A stretch of 64,000 nt of DNA from DAMCAP01 sp032059445. Its GTDB lineage: Bacteria > Bacillota > Clostridia > Oscillospirales > Ruminococcaceae. The notes under the pieces are model-generated. The model was not told the DNA's origin and made no database searches. It worked only from the letters and a program-made list of their open reading frames with translations. A program made the translations under genes and the position numbers. This document shows, in pieces, positions 1 to 7,910 of this stretch (the first letter of the stretch is position 1; each line of letters opens with the position of its first letter). The DNA is taken from positions 22,609 through 86,608 of the forward strand of contig DAMCAP010000011.1 of NCBI GenBank assembly GCA_032059445.1, read 5' to 3'.

Positions 1-121
1 GTCGGATTACCTCCCGAAGAGCGGTTTTGCCGTTTTCCAGCGCTACCTCATGACGAGAAAGATCGATGACCCTACCCTGATAGATTTCTTTTTCGTCCAG
101 CTTTTTTTCGAAATGTGCCAT
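1..121 (-). CDS. Nudix hydrolase, ADP-ribose pyrophosphatase-like (N-terminal fragment)
   Basis: Only the first 40 codons lie in the window; the gene runs off the left edge. The peptide begins MAHFEKKLDEKEIYQG and continues with a GRVIDLSRHEVALENG segment, which resembles the N-terminal strand region of ADP-ribose pyrophosphatases that hydrolyse ADP-ribose to AMP and ribose phosphate. The Nudix box itself lies outside the window, so the family call rests on this N-terminus. The ATG follows AAGGAGAGGCT and starts 9 bp after the PPC-domain gene, so it is probably the last visible gene of the minus-strand unit that begins near 2658. Confidence 0.6.
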   Translation of the reverse strand, partial: MAHFEKKLDEKEIYQGRVIDLSRHEVALENGKTALREVIR

Positions 122-130
122 AGCCTCTCC

Positions 131-571
131 TTATATCTCGGTAACCACCTTGTCAAAATCCAGCACATTGATGCCGATTTTACTATCAAAGCTTCTGTCG
201 ACTACGCCGTTGACCGCAGTGATGAAGATCTCGGCGGTAGCGCTGACGGTGGCAGCATTGAGATGCCCCCCCATTACCTTCATATTGGCATCACCTACGT
301 TGATGTGGGTATGGAGGTAGGTTTTGCCGTCCATCTGGGAGATGTTGCCCACCAGAGAGGTGATCTCTAGCTGCTCTCTAAGCTCTACCGAATTATAGAC
401 CTTAGTGTGGATATCAAATAGCCCCATTTTGACGTAGTCTACCGCACCAAGCCCTGTAAAATGCCCCAGTGTAATGCCCTGCTGTGTGGCAAAATTCAAG
501 ATGGACTGGTAAACGTCCTCACCGGGCATCAGCCTTAAAACATAGGTATTTCCAAACTTCCTAAATTGCAT
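131..571 (-). CDS. PPC-domain (DUF296) protein
   Basis: A 146-residue protein matching the PPC/DUF296 fold (plant and prokaryote conserved domain), which in bacteria stands alone as a small trimeric protein of unclear function. Family-like features are the N-terminal strand with YVLRLMPGEDVYQSI, the FTGLGAVDYVKMG segment, and the KTYLHTHINVGD histidine pair, usually read as a metal or ligand site. The start at 571 is chosen because AAAAGGAGAACGCT precedes it; an upstream ATG at 604 lies inside the preceding gene and lacks a site. It sits between the amidotransferase-like hydrolase (20 bp upstream) and the Nudix gene (9 bp downstream), so co-transcription is likely. A DNA-binding role is known for plant relatives but not supported here. 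Confidence 0.82.
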   Translation of the reverse strand: MQFRKFGNTYVLRLMPGEDVYQSILNFATQQGITLGHFTGLGAVDYVKMGLFDIHTKVYNSVELREQLEITSLVGNISQMDGKTYLHTHINVGDANMKVMGGHLNAATVSATAEIFITAVNGVVDRSFDSKIGINVLDFDKVVTEI

Positions 572-591
572 AGCGTTCTCCTTTTGATTGC

Positions 592-1293
592 TTATTTCAT
601 GCATTGCTCGATAAACTGTGTAAAGACTGGCGTCATATCAGGGGTAATGAGAGGTGCGCCGGTCATCCGCTCGGGGTGCCACTGCACTGCATGGATCGGC
701 AGCTGGCTGTGCTCCATGGCTTCGGGGATCTCTCCCGCAGTAGCTGTGACCAGCAGCCCCTCACCCAAAGCCTTAATTGCTTGATGGTGATAGGTGTTTA
801 CCATGATTTTGTCACCAAAGAATCTATGTAGGATGGAACCGGGGGAAATTGTCACAGGGTGGGTCACAGCAGCCAGACCAAAGGTGCTGCAGGAGTGATT
901 TAACCCCTTTTGAGAGGGGAGATCCTGCCACATGCTGCCCCCAAAATAGATATTGAGCAGCTGGAATCCTCTGCAAATACCCAGAATTGGCTTGCCTGCC
1001 TCGACAAAAGCCTTTGTGATAGCCATTTCCAGCGCATCACGGTCGGTATCAAGTACGACAGTATCGTTTAGGATCTCTTCGCCGTAATAGCAGGGGTGGA
1101 TGTCGACGCCACCAGTCAGCAGTAGTCCGTCGCAGACTTCGGCATATTCTGTGGCAGAGTTGCCATCCAGCGCCAGCAGGGGGCTACCACCCGCCTTTAT
1201 GATGGCATCGGCATAGTTACGGTATAGGGAAAATCGGCTTTGCCCTGTGGGGTGGCTGTCATGCCCTGTGGTGAGAAGAATCAGTGGTTTCAT
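592..1293 (-). CDS. Class I glutamine amidotransferase-like hydrolase (PuuD / peptidase C26 family)
   Basis: The 233-residue protein has the class I amidotransferase triad: nucleophile Cys107 in GICRG, with His206 and Glu208 in HPER. The GGVDIHP segment near residue 62 is typical of the gamma-glutamyl-gamma-aminobutyrate hydrolase (PuuD, peptidase C26) branch, cytosolic enzymes that cleave gamma-glutamyl amides. The substrate cannot be fixed from sequence; gamma-glutamyl-GABA or another gamma-glutamyl compound is plausible. AAGGAGGCAGCTT precedes the ATG. It lies 78 bp downstream of a regulator on the same strand and 20 bp upstream of the PPC-domain gene, suggesting regulator-controlled catabolism of a glutamyl compound (inference). 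Confidence 0.85.
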   Translation of the reverse strand: MKPLILLTTGHDSHPTGQSRFSLYRNYADAIIKAGGSPLLALDGNSATEYAEVCDGLLLTGGVDIHPCYYGEEILNDTVVLDTDRDALEMAITKAFVEAGKPILGICRGFQLLNIYFGGSMWQDLPSQKGLNHSCSTFGLAAVTHPVTISPGSILHRFFGDKIMVNTYHHQAIKALGEGLLVTATAGEIPEAMEHSQLPIHAVQWHPERMTGAPLITPDMTPVFTQFIEQCMK

Positions 1294-1371
1294 AAGCTGC
1301 CTCCTTGTTTATATTGATTACATTGTACTAAAAAGTGTCAGAGGCTCAGGTGTTTCGTGCACTCGTAGGCG

Positions 1372-2658
1372 CTACCGCACAAAGCTATCGGGGTCAAACA
1401 CATAAATTGCTGCGGGGCGACCTTTGACTTTGTACTGTTGCTTGTGTGAGAGGGTGGCCAAACCGCTTTTGCTCAGTGTATTGGCGATGCGTGAGGCACT
1501 GCGGGGGGTTATATCGAGATAATAGGCAATATCCTCAGCCGAGAGCTTATACATACCTCTTGCGGTAACCAGCTCATAGAGCCGGTAGAGGTTGCGCTTT
1601 GAGATGCCATCGATGGTTTTGAGGTGGGGGGTGCTGTTGTCGACCGACACCGCCTGTGCCTGATTTAGAGAAATGGTACGGGTGCCGGTGAGGTTTTGCA
1701 GTATGGAGCTGCATTTTGAGGCGGCATCGCTGACCAGTGCTGTGGCAGCACAGTTATAGGCTTCGTCCATGGTCATACCGACCCCCCAGCCGATCCTGAC
1801 CTCAAAATCCAGATGCTTTTTGAGATACTGCGCCAGCTTGCAGTTGAGGTAGCCGTTGGTAATATGGTAAAGATCGGCATTGGAGGTAAGCACCTCACAG
1901 TCAATGCCGATGGGGTGGATCATCAGGCACATGGAGTGCTGAGAATTAAAGTTATTTAGTGCTGCCACCAGCTGCCGACCTACCCCTTCACGGCTCACAG
2001 CATCGCTGCCTGCCTGATCACGGTTGCAGACCAGCCCAACTGCGGGCAGGTTATTTTTGACCTGCTTATTTCGGATGGTAGTGACCAGGGCTTCTAGCTC
2101 TCTGGAGCTGCTCTCATCACTGTTAGATACCTCGATCACCCGCACACCCAAGGCCCCAAGCTCTTTTGCAAGGGCACTAAAGCGTGTGATGACGATATCG
2201 ACACGATCCTCCTGCACCAGCTTGGTAAACCCTTGATAGGAGTGGCTAAAGGCGTTTAAGTCGATGATTTCCTGCCCGATGGCAATGGGTACGTTGTTAT
2301 ACCCGAGGCTTTCGGCGAAGCAGTGGCAAGAGGGGTAGAGGTCAGTAGCGATCCGATTGAAATTTGTATAACCCTCTACTGCCAAAGAGAGCAGGACGCT
2401 TAAAAACTCACTGTCGCCTACCTTTAGATACGCATAGGGGATCCTTGGTTTGCAGTGATTTTGCACAGTGCATTGGCTAAAGATACCTCCAAAGAGGATA
2501 CCATCGAGAAACCAATGGTTTTTTTCGTATAGTGGGATGATCTCCTGTGGGGAGCTATAGATCAGAGGCAGGATCTGTACCCCCTTGGGCGAAAGCTCCT
2601 GTATATGCTGCGGGTTGAGGGAGGCTGTGGAAGCCGCTATCAGTCCGATTTTGATCAT
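1372..2658 (-). CDS. Putative transcriptional regulator with C-terminal winged helix, paralogue of 3082-4347
   Basis: This 428-residue protein has three visible parts. Residues 1-200 look like an alpha/beta sensing region (starting MIKIGLIAAS, with a DGILFGGIF turn). Residues of about 205-310 resemble a degenerate nucleotidyl-cyclase/GGDEF-like fold, with RIGWGVGMTMDEAYNCAATAL near the end. The last 80 residues form a predicted helix-turn-helix ('LSAEDIAYYLDITPRSASRIANTLSKSG') followed by a basic wing ending KGRPAAIYVF. The paralogue across the intergenic gap shares IGWGVG and the xGRPxxxYxF ending. GAAAGGAGCCAGAC precedes the ATG. The ligand is unknown; control of the downstream hydrolase unit is an inference from gene order. 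Confidence 0.7.
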   Translation of the reverse strand: MIKIGLIAASTASLNPQHIQELSPKGVQILPLIYSSPQEIIPLYEKNHWFLDGILFGGIFSQCTVQNHCKPRIPYAYLKVGDSEFLSVLLSLAVEGYTNFNRIATDLYPSCHCFAESLGYNNVPIAIGQEIIDLNAFSHSYQGFTKLVQEDRVDIVITRFSALAKELGALGVRVIEVSNSDESSSRELEALVTTIRNKQVKNNLPAVGLVCNRDQAGSDAVSREGVGRQLVAALNNFNSQHSMCLMIHPIGIDCEVLTSNADLYHITNGYLNCKLAQYLKKHLDFEVRIGWGVGMTMDEAYNCAATALVSDAASKCSSILQNLTGTRTISLNQAQAVSVDNSTPHLKTIDGISKRNLYRLYELVTARGMYKLSAEDIAYYLDITPRSASRIANTLSKSGLATLSHKQQYKVKGRPAAIYVFDPDSFVR

Positions 2659-3081
2659 GTCTGGCTCCTTTCATTTTCCTGTCAGAAGTCACTGCATAAG
2701 GTAATTATATACCAAAATTTTGGATTTTGCTATGGGTTAATGATTGGATTTGCAGTATTTGTATGGTATAATAAGCGCAAGCGTCTCATATACCAACGCT
2801 ATTAGCCTAGTATATGGCTATAAAGCGTAGTCGCATAAGCACAAAGTATCGAGCTACTTTGCTTATTTGCAAAGGATTTATGCAATTAGTCAAGTGCTCA
2901 CACCCCGCGGGCACTCCTTTTGGGGGAAATTGCCTGCGCTTCATTCATGCGAGCAGGGTACAGAGCTCTTATGCCGCAGGCATTTATCTAGCTTAATATA
3001 ATTGCCTAGCAACAATACATGATGATACATCATTGAATGATTAACCACCAAAAAAGTAAAATTGCTATTGGGAGAGTGAGT
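2659..3081. promoter_or_regulatory. Divergent intergenic region between paralogous regulators, with dyads
   Basis: This 423 bp gap separates the starts of two paralogous regulators and holds no credible gene. Two dyads are visible: TAGCC/GGCTA at 2803-2807 and 2816-2820, and a longer imperfect inverted repeat at 2835-2866 whose arms read ATAAGCACAAAGTA and TACTTTGCTTAT. Both could be operators or part of a transcript leader. The right part (about 2890-2996) resembles the non-coding repeats at 60.3 and 63.7 kb. Confidence 0.45.
2890..2996. repeat. Degenerate copy of the 60.3/63.7 kb non-coding repeat
   Basis: The stretch carries CCCCGCGGGCACTCC, then a four-T loop, then GGGGGAAA, matching the flanks of the repeat at 60330-60385 (GGGGGCACTCC, then a longer hairpin, then GGAGGAAAAA) but with the stem shortened. 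It continues ATTGCCTGCGCTTC, close to a segment of the 63.7 kb copy read on its minus strand, and ends in CTTATGCCGCAGGCAT, like CTTATGCCCGCAGGCAT at 60524-60540. The match is by eye and partial. Confidence 0.4.
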
Positions 3082-4347
3082 ATGAAGCCTCTTATAGGAG
3101 CATTGACCGCCGGCATCGCGCTGGCAGATATTACAGAAGCGTGCCGACAGATTGGGGATAAGAGCGAGGTGCTCTACCTCTCTTACCAGAACTATGATCA
3201 GGCAGGTAGCGTGCTAAACGCCAATATCAAAAAGCTTGACGGTGTGATCTATGGCGGCCCCCGTGGGTATCAGGCGGCTGCATTGCCAGAGGATAGCGGC
3301 ATCCCCTATGAGGTGCTGCGGATAGGCAAGGCGGATTTTTTTGAGCTGCTGTTAAAAATTATTCTAGTAGATAAAATTAGCATTGATCGAGTGTCGGTCG
3401 ATTTTATCGACGAACAGGATCAATTTGGCGGTCTTCAAAGCTTGATCCCCGAAGGGAAGATGCCCTATGTATATACCTCTGAGATCGACCCGCCGGATAT
3501 TGAAGATATCTTACGCTATCATATTGATCTGTATGAGCAGGGCAAGATTGATTGTGTGACCACTAGACTAGCGACGATCTCCAAGGTGCTTAGATCAAAG
3601 GGAATCAAGCATTATTACATACAGCCTTCGGTCTATACCATCGCCGATGCTCTGGAGCGTGTCACCAATAAAGCACTTGCCAAGGCAGTCAGCGGAGGCT
3701 TGTCGGTATTGGGTATCGTGAAGTATGGAAATGGAGATTACTATAATCTCTATCGCTTACTATCGGAGTTTGCCGCAACCAATTGCCCTCATATGGTGGT
3801 AAATCGCAATGCGGATTCCTGCCATCTGATCACCCAAAAAAGGTGGTTTGATGAGCTGACCCATAACTGTACTCAGGCAACCTTGACTCCATGGCTGGCG
3901 GAGCGGGGCGTAAGCGCCTCGATCGGCTGGGGAGTGGGTACTGGCCTTGGTGCAGCCTCTGATCATGCTGCCATAGCCTTAGAGCAGTCATTGGCTCAGG
4001 GTGAGGGGTATTGCTATGTAACCAGCGAGGATGGCATGGTCACAGGCCCGATCGGTACCTCGCATAGCTTTAGTTACTCTCGTGAAATTACCCCTGCCTT
4101 GCAGCTGATCAGTGAGCGCTCGGGGCTGTCGGTGCTCTATATCCAGAAGCTAAAGGGTATGTGGGAGCAGATTCCCCAGCATTACTTAAGCTGTGAGGAT
4201 ATCGGCAGATACTTAAATATCTCTCGTAGAAGTGCCAATAGGGTCCTCAACCAGTTAGAGCAAAGCGGCTATGCAGCGGTGATACTAGTCAATAAGCAAG
4301 GCGGTCGAGGTCGCCCTACCAAGATGTATACCCTAAATCTTGACTAG
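3082..4347 (+). CDS. Putative transcriptional regulator with C-terminal winged helix, paralogue of 1372-2658
   Basis: A 421-residue protein with the same plan as its divergent neighbour: an alpha/beta N-terminal sensing region (MKPLIGALTAGIALAD), a middle degenerate cyclase-like region with ASIGWGVGTGLGAASDHAAIAL, and a C-terminal helix-turn-helix (LSCEDIGRYLNISRRSANRV) with a basic tail GGRGRPTKMYTL. The start at 3082 is favoured because it follows GGGAGAGTGAGT and aligns with the paralogue's start; an ATG at 3037 adds 15 residues that do not. No target gene follows on the same strand, so it may act on its own promoter, on the divergent unit, or on distant genes. Its ligand is not known. Confidence 0.7.
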   Translation: MKPLIGALTAGIALADITEACRQIGDKSEVLYLSYQNYDQAGSVLNANIKKLDGVIYGGPRGYQAAALPEDSGIPYEVLRIGKADFFELLLKIILVDKISIDRVSVDFIDEQDQFGGLQSLIPEGKMPYVYTSEIDPPDIEDILRYHIDLYEQGKIDCVTTRLATISKVLRSKGIKHYYIQPSVYTIADALERVTNKALAKAVSGGLSVLGIVKYGNGDYYNLYRLLSEFAATNCPHMVVNRNADSCHLITQKRWFDELTHNCTQATLTPWLAERGVSASIGWGVGTGLGAASDHAAIALEQSLAQGEGYCYVTSEDGMVTGPIGTSHSFSYSREITPALQLISERSGLSVLYIQKLKGMWEQIPQHYLSCEDIGRYLNISRRSANRVLNQLEQSGYAAVILVNKQGGRGRPTKMYTLNLD

Positions 4348-4485
4348 ACTTAGCGTATATCGCTAGTTACGTAGATTGTAAAAGCAAGCTGCTTACCAAT
4401 AATCAAATACTCACGTATATCTAATTAGGTGCAAATAGAATATTGGGAAACATAACAATGCAGCAACTCTCGTAACTTAGAAGCT
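4348..4485. other. Convergent spacer with short dyad
   Basis: A 138 bp AT-rich spacer between convergent genes. It opens with the dyad TAGCG-tata-TCGCTA at about 4350-4364, but no T-run follows, so no terminator is called with confidence. Confidence 0.3.
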
Positions 4486-5145
4486 CTATTGTGCCGCTGG
4501 CTTTATTGCTCTTAGAAACTTGATTGCAATCCCCTTGCTGGCAAACATCATTTCGTGCTCGGTCTGTACCTGAGCAGGCAGATCGCTATGATGCAGATCA
4601 TAGGTAAGCTTTGTAATTTCAAAGCCTGCCTCCTTAAAATACGCGATCGACTCCTCAAACAGAGGCAGATCATCGGTTTTAAACCAAATTTCTCCACCAT
4701 CTGCTAGGAAGCTCTTGTAGCTTTGTAGCTGTCGGGTATGGGTAAGGCGGTGCTTTTTATATTGATTTTTGGGCCAAGGGTTGCAGAAGTTGATATAGAT
4801 CCTCTGGATATGGTCTTCCTTTGAGAGCATGGTGGTGATGCGCTCAATGTCGTGGCTCATTAGCCTTACGTTTAGAGGGCGGTTGGGGTCAGCTTTGGCT
4901 TCAACTGCCCGTTTTGCTAGTACAATTACTTCGCTTTTGATATCAACGGCGATGTAGTTGATGTGGGGGTTTTGCGCTGCCATTTCAGCTACAAAGGTGC
5001 CTTTGCCACAGCCTAGCTCAAGATGCAGAGGGTTTTGATTGCCAAACTCCTCCTGCCATCTTCCGATTAAAGTTGTGGGCTCTTGTATGTTGTATTTCCA
5101 GGCAGATAGTTCTGGTCTTGCCCAGGGCTTTCTTCTCATCCTCAT
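4486..5145 (-). CDS. trmB: tRNA (guanine-N7-)-methyltransferase TrmB
   Basis: A 219-residue SAM-dependent methyltransferase that forms m7G46 in tRNA variable loops. It has the usual TrmB landmarks: MRMRRKPWARPEL start, SAM-binding motif LELGCGKGTF near residue 43, the acidic VDIKSEV strand, and the signature NFCNPWPKNQYKKHRL near residue 120, with PWPK and HxxHxRL residues typical of the family. FKTDD follows near 155. AAAGGACGATACCT precedes the ATG. Length is normal. It is transcribed alone, divergent from the nitrilase-like gene. Confidence 0.95.
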   Translation of the reverse strand: MRMRRKPWARPELSAWKYNIQEPTTLIGRWQEEFGNQNPLHLELGCGKGTFVAEMAAQNPHINYIAVDIKSEVIVLAKRAVEAKADPNRPLNVRLMSHDIERITTMLSKEDHIQRIYINFCNPWPKNQYKKHRLTHTRQLQSYKSFLADGGEIWFKTDDLPLFEESIAYFKEAGFEITKLTYDLHHSDLPAQVQTEHEMMFASKGIAIKFLRAIKPAAQ

Positions 5146-5310
5146 AGGTATCGTCCTTTGATTCTATAGTTTTAAGATTTTGTATTGATGTCTTTCGCCA
5201 TTGAAGCTTGCGATATCATTGCCCAAAGCCTTAGGCAGGGCAAAAACTAATCAGAGTAAATGCTTAGATTTATTATACCATAACACAGAAATTTTGTTGA
5301 GAGGTGCAGC

Positions 5311-6171
5311 ATGAAAAATCCTGTAGTCGCATTGATCCAGCTAAAGGTGCAAAACAACAAAGCACATAATGTTTCACACGCAGTGGAGTGTATCCGCAAA
5401 GCAGCTGCTGCGGGAGCCGATATTGCGGTACTCCCAGAGATGTTTAATTGCCCTTATCAGACGATGAATTTCCCTCTATATGCCGAACCAGCGGGTGGAA
5501 GCAGCTATATGGCTATGCGTGAAGTGGCCGAGGAATGTGGGATCTATGTATTTGCAGGGTCAATGCCCGAGATGGAAGATGGAGAGGTATATAATACCGC
5601 TTACGCTTTTGACCCTCAGGGCAACGAGATTGGTAAGCATCGTAAGATCCACCTATTTGATATTGATGTAAAGGGTGGGCAGTGCTTCAAGGAGTCAGAA
5701 ACCCTCAGCCCCGGGCAGGATATCACCGTAGCAGAGACCAGATACGGTAAGATTGGCCTTTGTGTGTGTTATGATTTTCGATTCCCTGAGCTTTGTAGGA
5801 TCATGGCCCTCGACGGTGCAGTAGCAGTCATTGTGCCGGGCGCCTTTAATATGACCACAGGGCCAGCGCATTGGGAGCTGTTGTTTCGGGGCAGAGCTGC
5901 CGATAATCAGCTTTATACCATAGGTGTAGCCCCTGCCAGAGATCCAGCTGGGCCATATGTGTCTTACGCCAATTCCATCGTCTGCTCTCCTTGGGGTGAT
6001 GTGGTGGAAAGGCTAGGGGAAGATGAGGAGATCCGCCTTGTCACACTAAAGCTAGAGCGGATCGATGAGGTGCGGGCGGGTCTGCCCTTGATGCACCAGC
6101 GGCGGGAGGATGTATATACCCTAAGAGCGGCGACTGCTAAAGATGCCTGGGGAAACCAAGGACTAGAATAG
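5311..6171 (+). CDS. Carbon-nitrogen hydrolase, omega-amidase/Nit2-like
   Basis: This 286-residue cytosolic nitrilase-superfamily enzyme keeps the catalytic triad: Glu43 in LPEMFN, Lys112 in HRKIHLF and Cys153 in CVCYDFRFPEL. The CYDFRFPEL signature and the IDVKGG loop place it near omega-amidases, which hydrolyse 2-oxoglutaramate or 2-oxosuccinamate to the oxoacid and ammonia. Exact substrate is not proven by sequence. GAGAGGTGCAGC precedes the ATG. If it is an omega-amidase it would feed 2-oxoglutarate to the KorDABC system encoded at 31.6-34.3 kb (inference). Confidence 0.88.
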   Translation: MKNPVVALIQLKVQNNKAHNVSHAVECIRKAAAAGADIAVLPEMFNCPYQTMNFPLYAEPAGGSSYMAMREVAEECGIYVFAGSMPEMEDGEVYNTAYAFDPQGNEIGKHRKIHLFDIDVKGGQCFKESETLSPGQDITVAETRYGKIGLCVCYDFRFPELCRIMALDGAVAVIVPGAFNMTTGPAHWELLFRGRAADNQLYTIGVAPARDPAGPYVSYANSIVCSPWGDVVERLGEDEEIRLVTLKLERIDEVRAGLPLMHQRREDVYTLRAATAKDAWGNQGLE

Positions 6172-6324
6172 CAGCGTAGGCTAAGATGCAACATAAGCAG
6201 CGAACGTATCGCAACAGGGTTTGTATGCAAACTGGATTATGGGGAGCAAGGCTGTAGCTTCGTAAAGCCGTTGTGGCAGGTAGCCATGCTCTTCGATAAC
6301 CAGACGTAGGAAAGGATACAGCAA

Positions 6325-6861
6325 ATGATGGAGCCAATTTATCTGATCGAAACCACTATGGAAAAAGAGGATTATCGTAAATTTCTCTACACTGCGACCT
6401 TCTTAAGAAACAAGCTGGTCATCCCACTCATAGCTTTGATTAGCTTGGTGGGTAGTGTAGTGATCAGCGCAGGGGAGCCGTGGAGAAAGTTATGGACGGT
6501 GCTTTTGCTTTGGGGGGTGCTCTTTGTACTGTCAGTGGCTGTCATCTGCCTGCGGGTAGAAGCAAAAAATAAGCAGCGGATCAAAACCGATCGGACAGCT
6601 GCCTTTGGCAGTAAAGCGATCCTGAAGTTTTTTGCCGATAGCCTAACCATGGAGCAGCCTGCTTTTGCCTCGGTAGGTACAATGGGCTATGATCAATTTT
6701 TTGCGCTGCTGGAGAGTAAGGATTACTATATTTTTTATCTAAACGCCAATCAGGCTACTCTGATCCGCAAAAAGGATGTAGCGGACAAAGAGGGCTTTGA
6801 GAGGTTTATCAGAGAAAAATTTGCCGGGCGGTATAAGACCACAGGGTTTACTCATAGGTAG
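6325..6861 (+). CDS. YcxB-like membrane protein
   Basis: A 178-residue protein with two adjacent hydrophobic helices at about residues 30-48 and 57-76, then a soluble C-terminal part of about 90 residues. The tail, with FADSLTMEQPAFASVGTMGYDQF, FYLNANQATLIRKKDV and a final FERFIREKF, resembles the YcxB C-terminal domain, a PH-like fold of unknown role. AAAGGATACAGCAA precedes tandem ATG codons; the first is used. It follows the nitrilase-like gene by 153 bp and ends 17 bp before an assembly gap, so its link to the next gene cannot be judged. Confidence 0.65.
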   Translation: MMEPIYLIETTMEKEDYRKFLYTATFLRNKLVIPLIALISLVGSVVISAGEPWRKLWTVLLLWGVLFVLSVAVICLRVEAKNKQRIKTDRTAAFGSKAILKFFADSLTMEQPAFASVGTMGYDQFFALLESKDYYIFYLNANQATLIRKKDVADKEGFERFIREKFAGRYKTTGFTHR

Positions 6862-6878
6862 TGTAGCCAAAGAGTTTT

Positions 6879-6888
6879 NNNNNNNNNN
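6879..6888. other. Assembly gap (10 N)
   Basis: Exactly ten N, the common placeholder for a scaffold join of uncertain size. It falls between two genes, so an unknown amount of intergenic or coding sequence may be missing here. Confidence 0.95.
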
Positions 6889-6944
6889 TTTGCTAGCGCA
6901 GCTGAAATTACAACCTTTGCTCATACGCATAAATGGAGGTGAAT

Positions 6945-7853
6945 ATGGCGGTCATTACTGTGGATGCAATGTGCTTTCGCATCAAGGAGCAACGGGATTT
7001 TCACTGGCTTAAAAGATACGGTACAGCCTTTTGGGTCAATGATCAAACTGGCTCGGGCTGTGTATGCCTTGGGATGCAGGGGCAGGGAGAGAGATATTTC
7101 GTCAAGATTGCTGGTGTGGGTACCCTAGAGGCACAGGTCTCGCCAGAAGAATCGGTGCTTGCTTTAAAAAGCGCGATGCCACTTTATGAGAAGCTGCGAC
7201 ATCCCCATTTGATTCGCCTGCTTGAGCATTACCCTGTGGAGGAGCTTTATGTGGCGGTGTTTGCTTGGGCAGAGGGGGAGTGCTTGTATGACCACTGGAA
7301 TTTTGAAAAGTATGCGGCAGACCCAAGTTTAAAATCCCCCAGGGTGAGATTTAAAGAGCTTCCTAAGCTTCAAAAGCTAAAAGCAACAGAGGTTTTATTC
7401 TCTTTTTTGAAAAAGGTTGCGGCTAAAGGATATGTGGCGGTTGATTTTTATGATGGCAGCATCTTGTATGATTTTTTGGCAGATACGGTGATGCTCTGTG
7501 ATATTGATTTTTTTAGAAAACAGCCTGCGGTCAATGATCGGGGTGAAGGATATTGGGGTACTAAGCGGCTAAAAGCCCCTGAGGAATATGCTCTGGGTGC
7601 TGAAATTGAGGAATGTACCAATGTATATACACTTGGGGCCCTGCTTTTTGATTTTTTCGGGTCATATACCAAGGAAGAAATCGCAAAGCGGTATAGATAC
7701 ATTGCATTTTTCCCTTGCACACTGGACGATTGGAGCTTAAATAGGGCCAGCTATATGGTGCTGCGTAAGGCAACCGCTTTTGAGAAGCAGGAGCGTTATC
7801 AGAGTATCGCCCAGTTTCATGAGGCATGGGTGGCGGCACTCAATAAAGAGTAA
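6945..7853 (+). CDS. Atypical protein-kinase-fold protein
   Basis: This 302-residue protein follows the order of kinase motifs in altered form: a candidate VAIK lysine in YFVKIAG (Lys54), an HRD-like catalytic loop in YVAVDFYDGSIL (Asp167 kept, but the following Lys is Tyr and the metal-binding Asn is Ser), a DFG-like LCDID (Asp186), and an APE motif at 211-213. There is no membrane segment or PASTA repeat. The start at 6945 is chosen because GGAGGT lies just upstream; the ATG at 6933 is part of that site. Substrate and activity are unknown, and it may be a pseudokinase. A strong terminator follows. Confidence 0.6.
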   Translation: MAVITVDAMCFRIKEQRDFHWLKRYGTAFWVNDQTGSGCVCLGMQGQGERYFVKIAGVGTLEAQVSPEESVLALKSAMPLYEKLRHPHLIRLLEHYPVEELYVAVFAWAEGECLYDHWNFEKYAADPSLKSPRVRFKELPKLQKLKATEVLFSFLKKVAAKGYVAVDFYDGSILYDFLADTVMLCDIDFFRKQPAVNDRGEGYWGTKRLKAPEEYALGAEIEECTNVYTLGALLFDFFGSYTKEEIAKRYRYIAFFPCTLDDWSLNRASYMVLRKATAFEKQERYQSIAQFHEAWVAALNKE

Positions 7854-7858
7854 AGCGA

Positions 7859-7889
7859 AAGGGCAGCGGTTAAACCGCTGCCCTTTTTA
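7859..7889. terminator. Bidirectional intrinsic terminator
   Basis: GGGCAGCGGT-taa-ACCGCTGCCC (7861-7883) followed by TTTTT, with an A-rich left flank. It serves the kinase-like gene on the plus strand and probably the V-ATPase operon, which ends at 7911 on the minus strand. Confidence 0.9.
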
Positions 7890-7910
7890 TATCGATTGGA
7901 TGCAGGCTGT

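Noticed and set aside
2814..2996. 60-codon ORF between the paired regulators
   Set aside because: No ribosome site, spans two dyads and the repeat-like segment; better explained as non-coding DNA.
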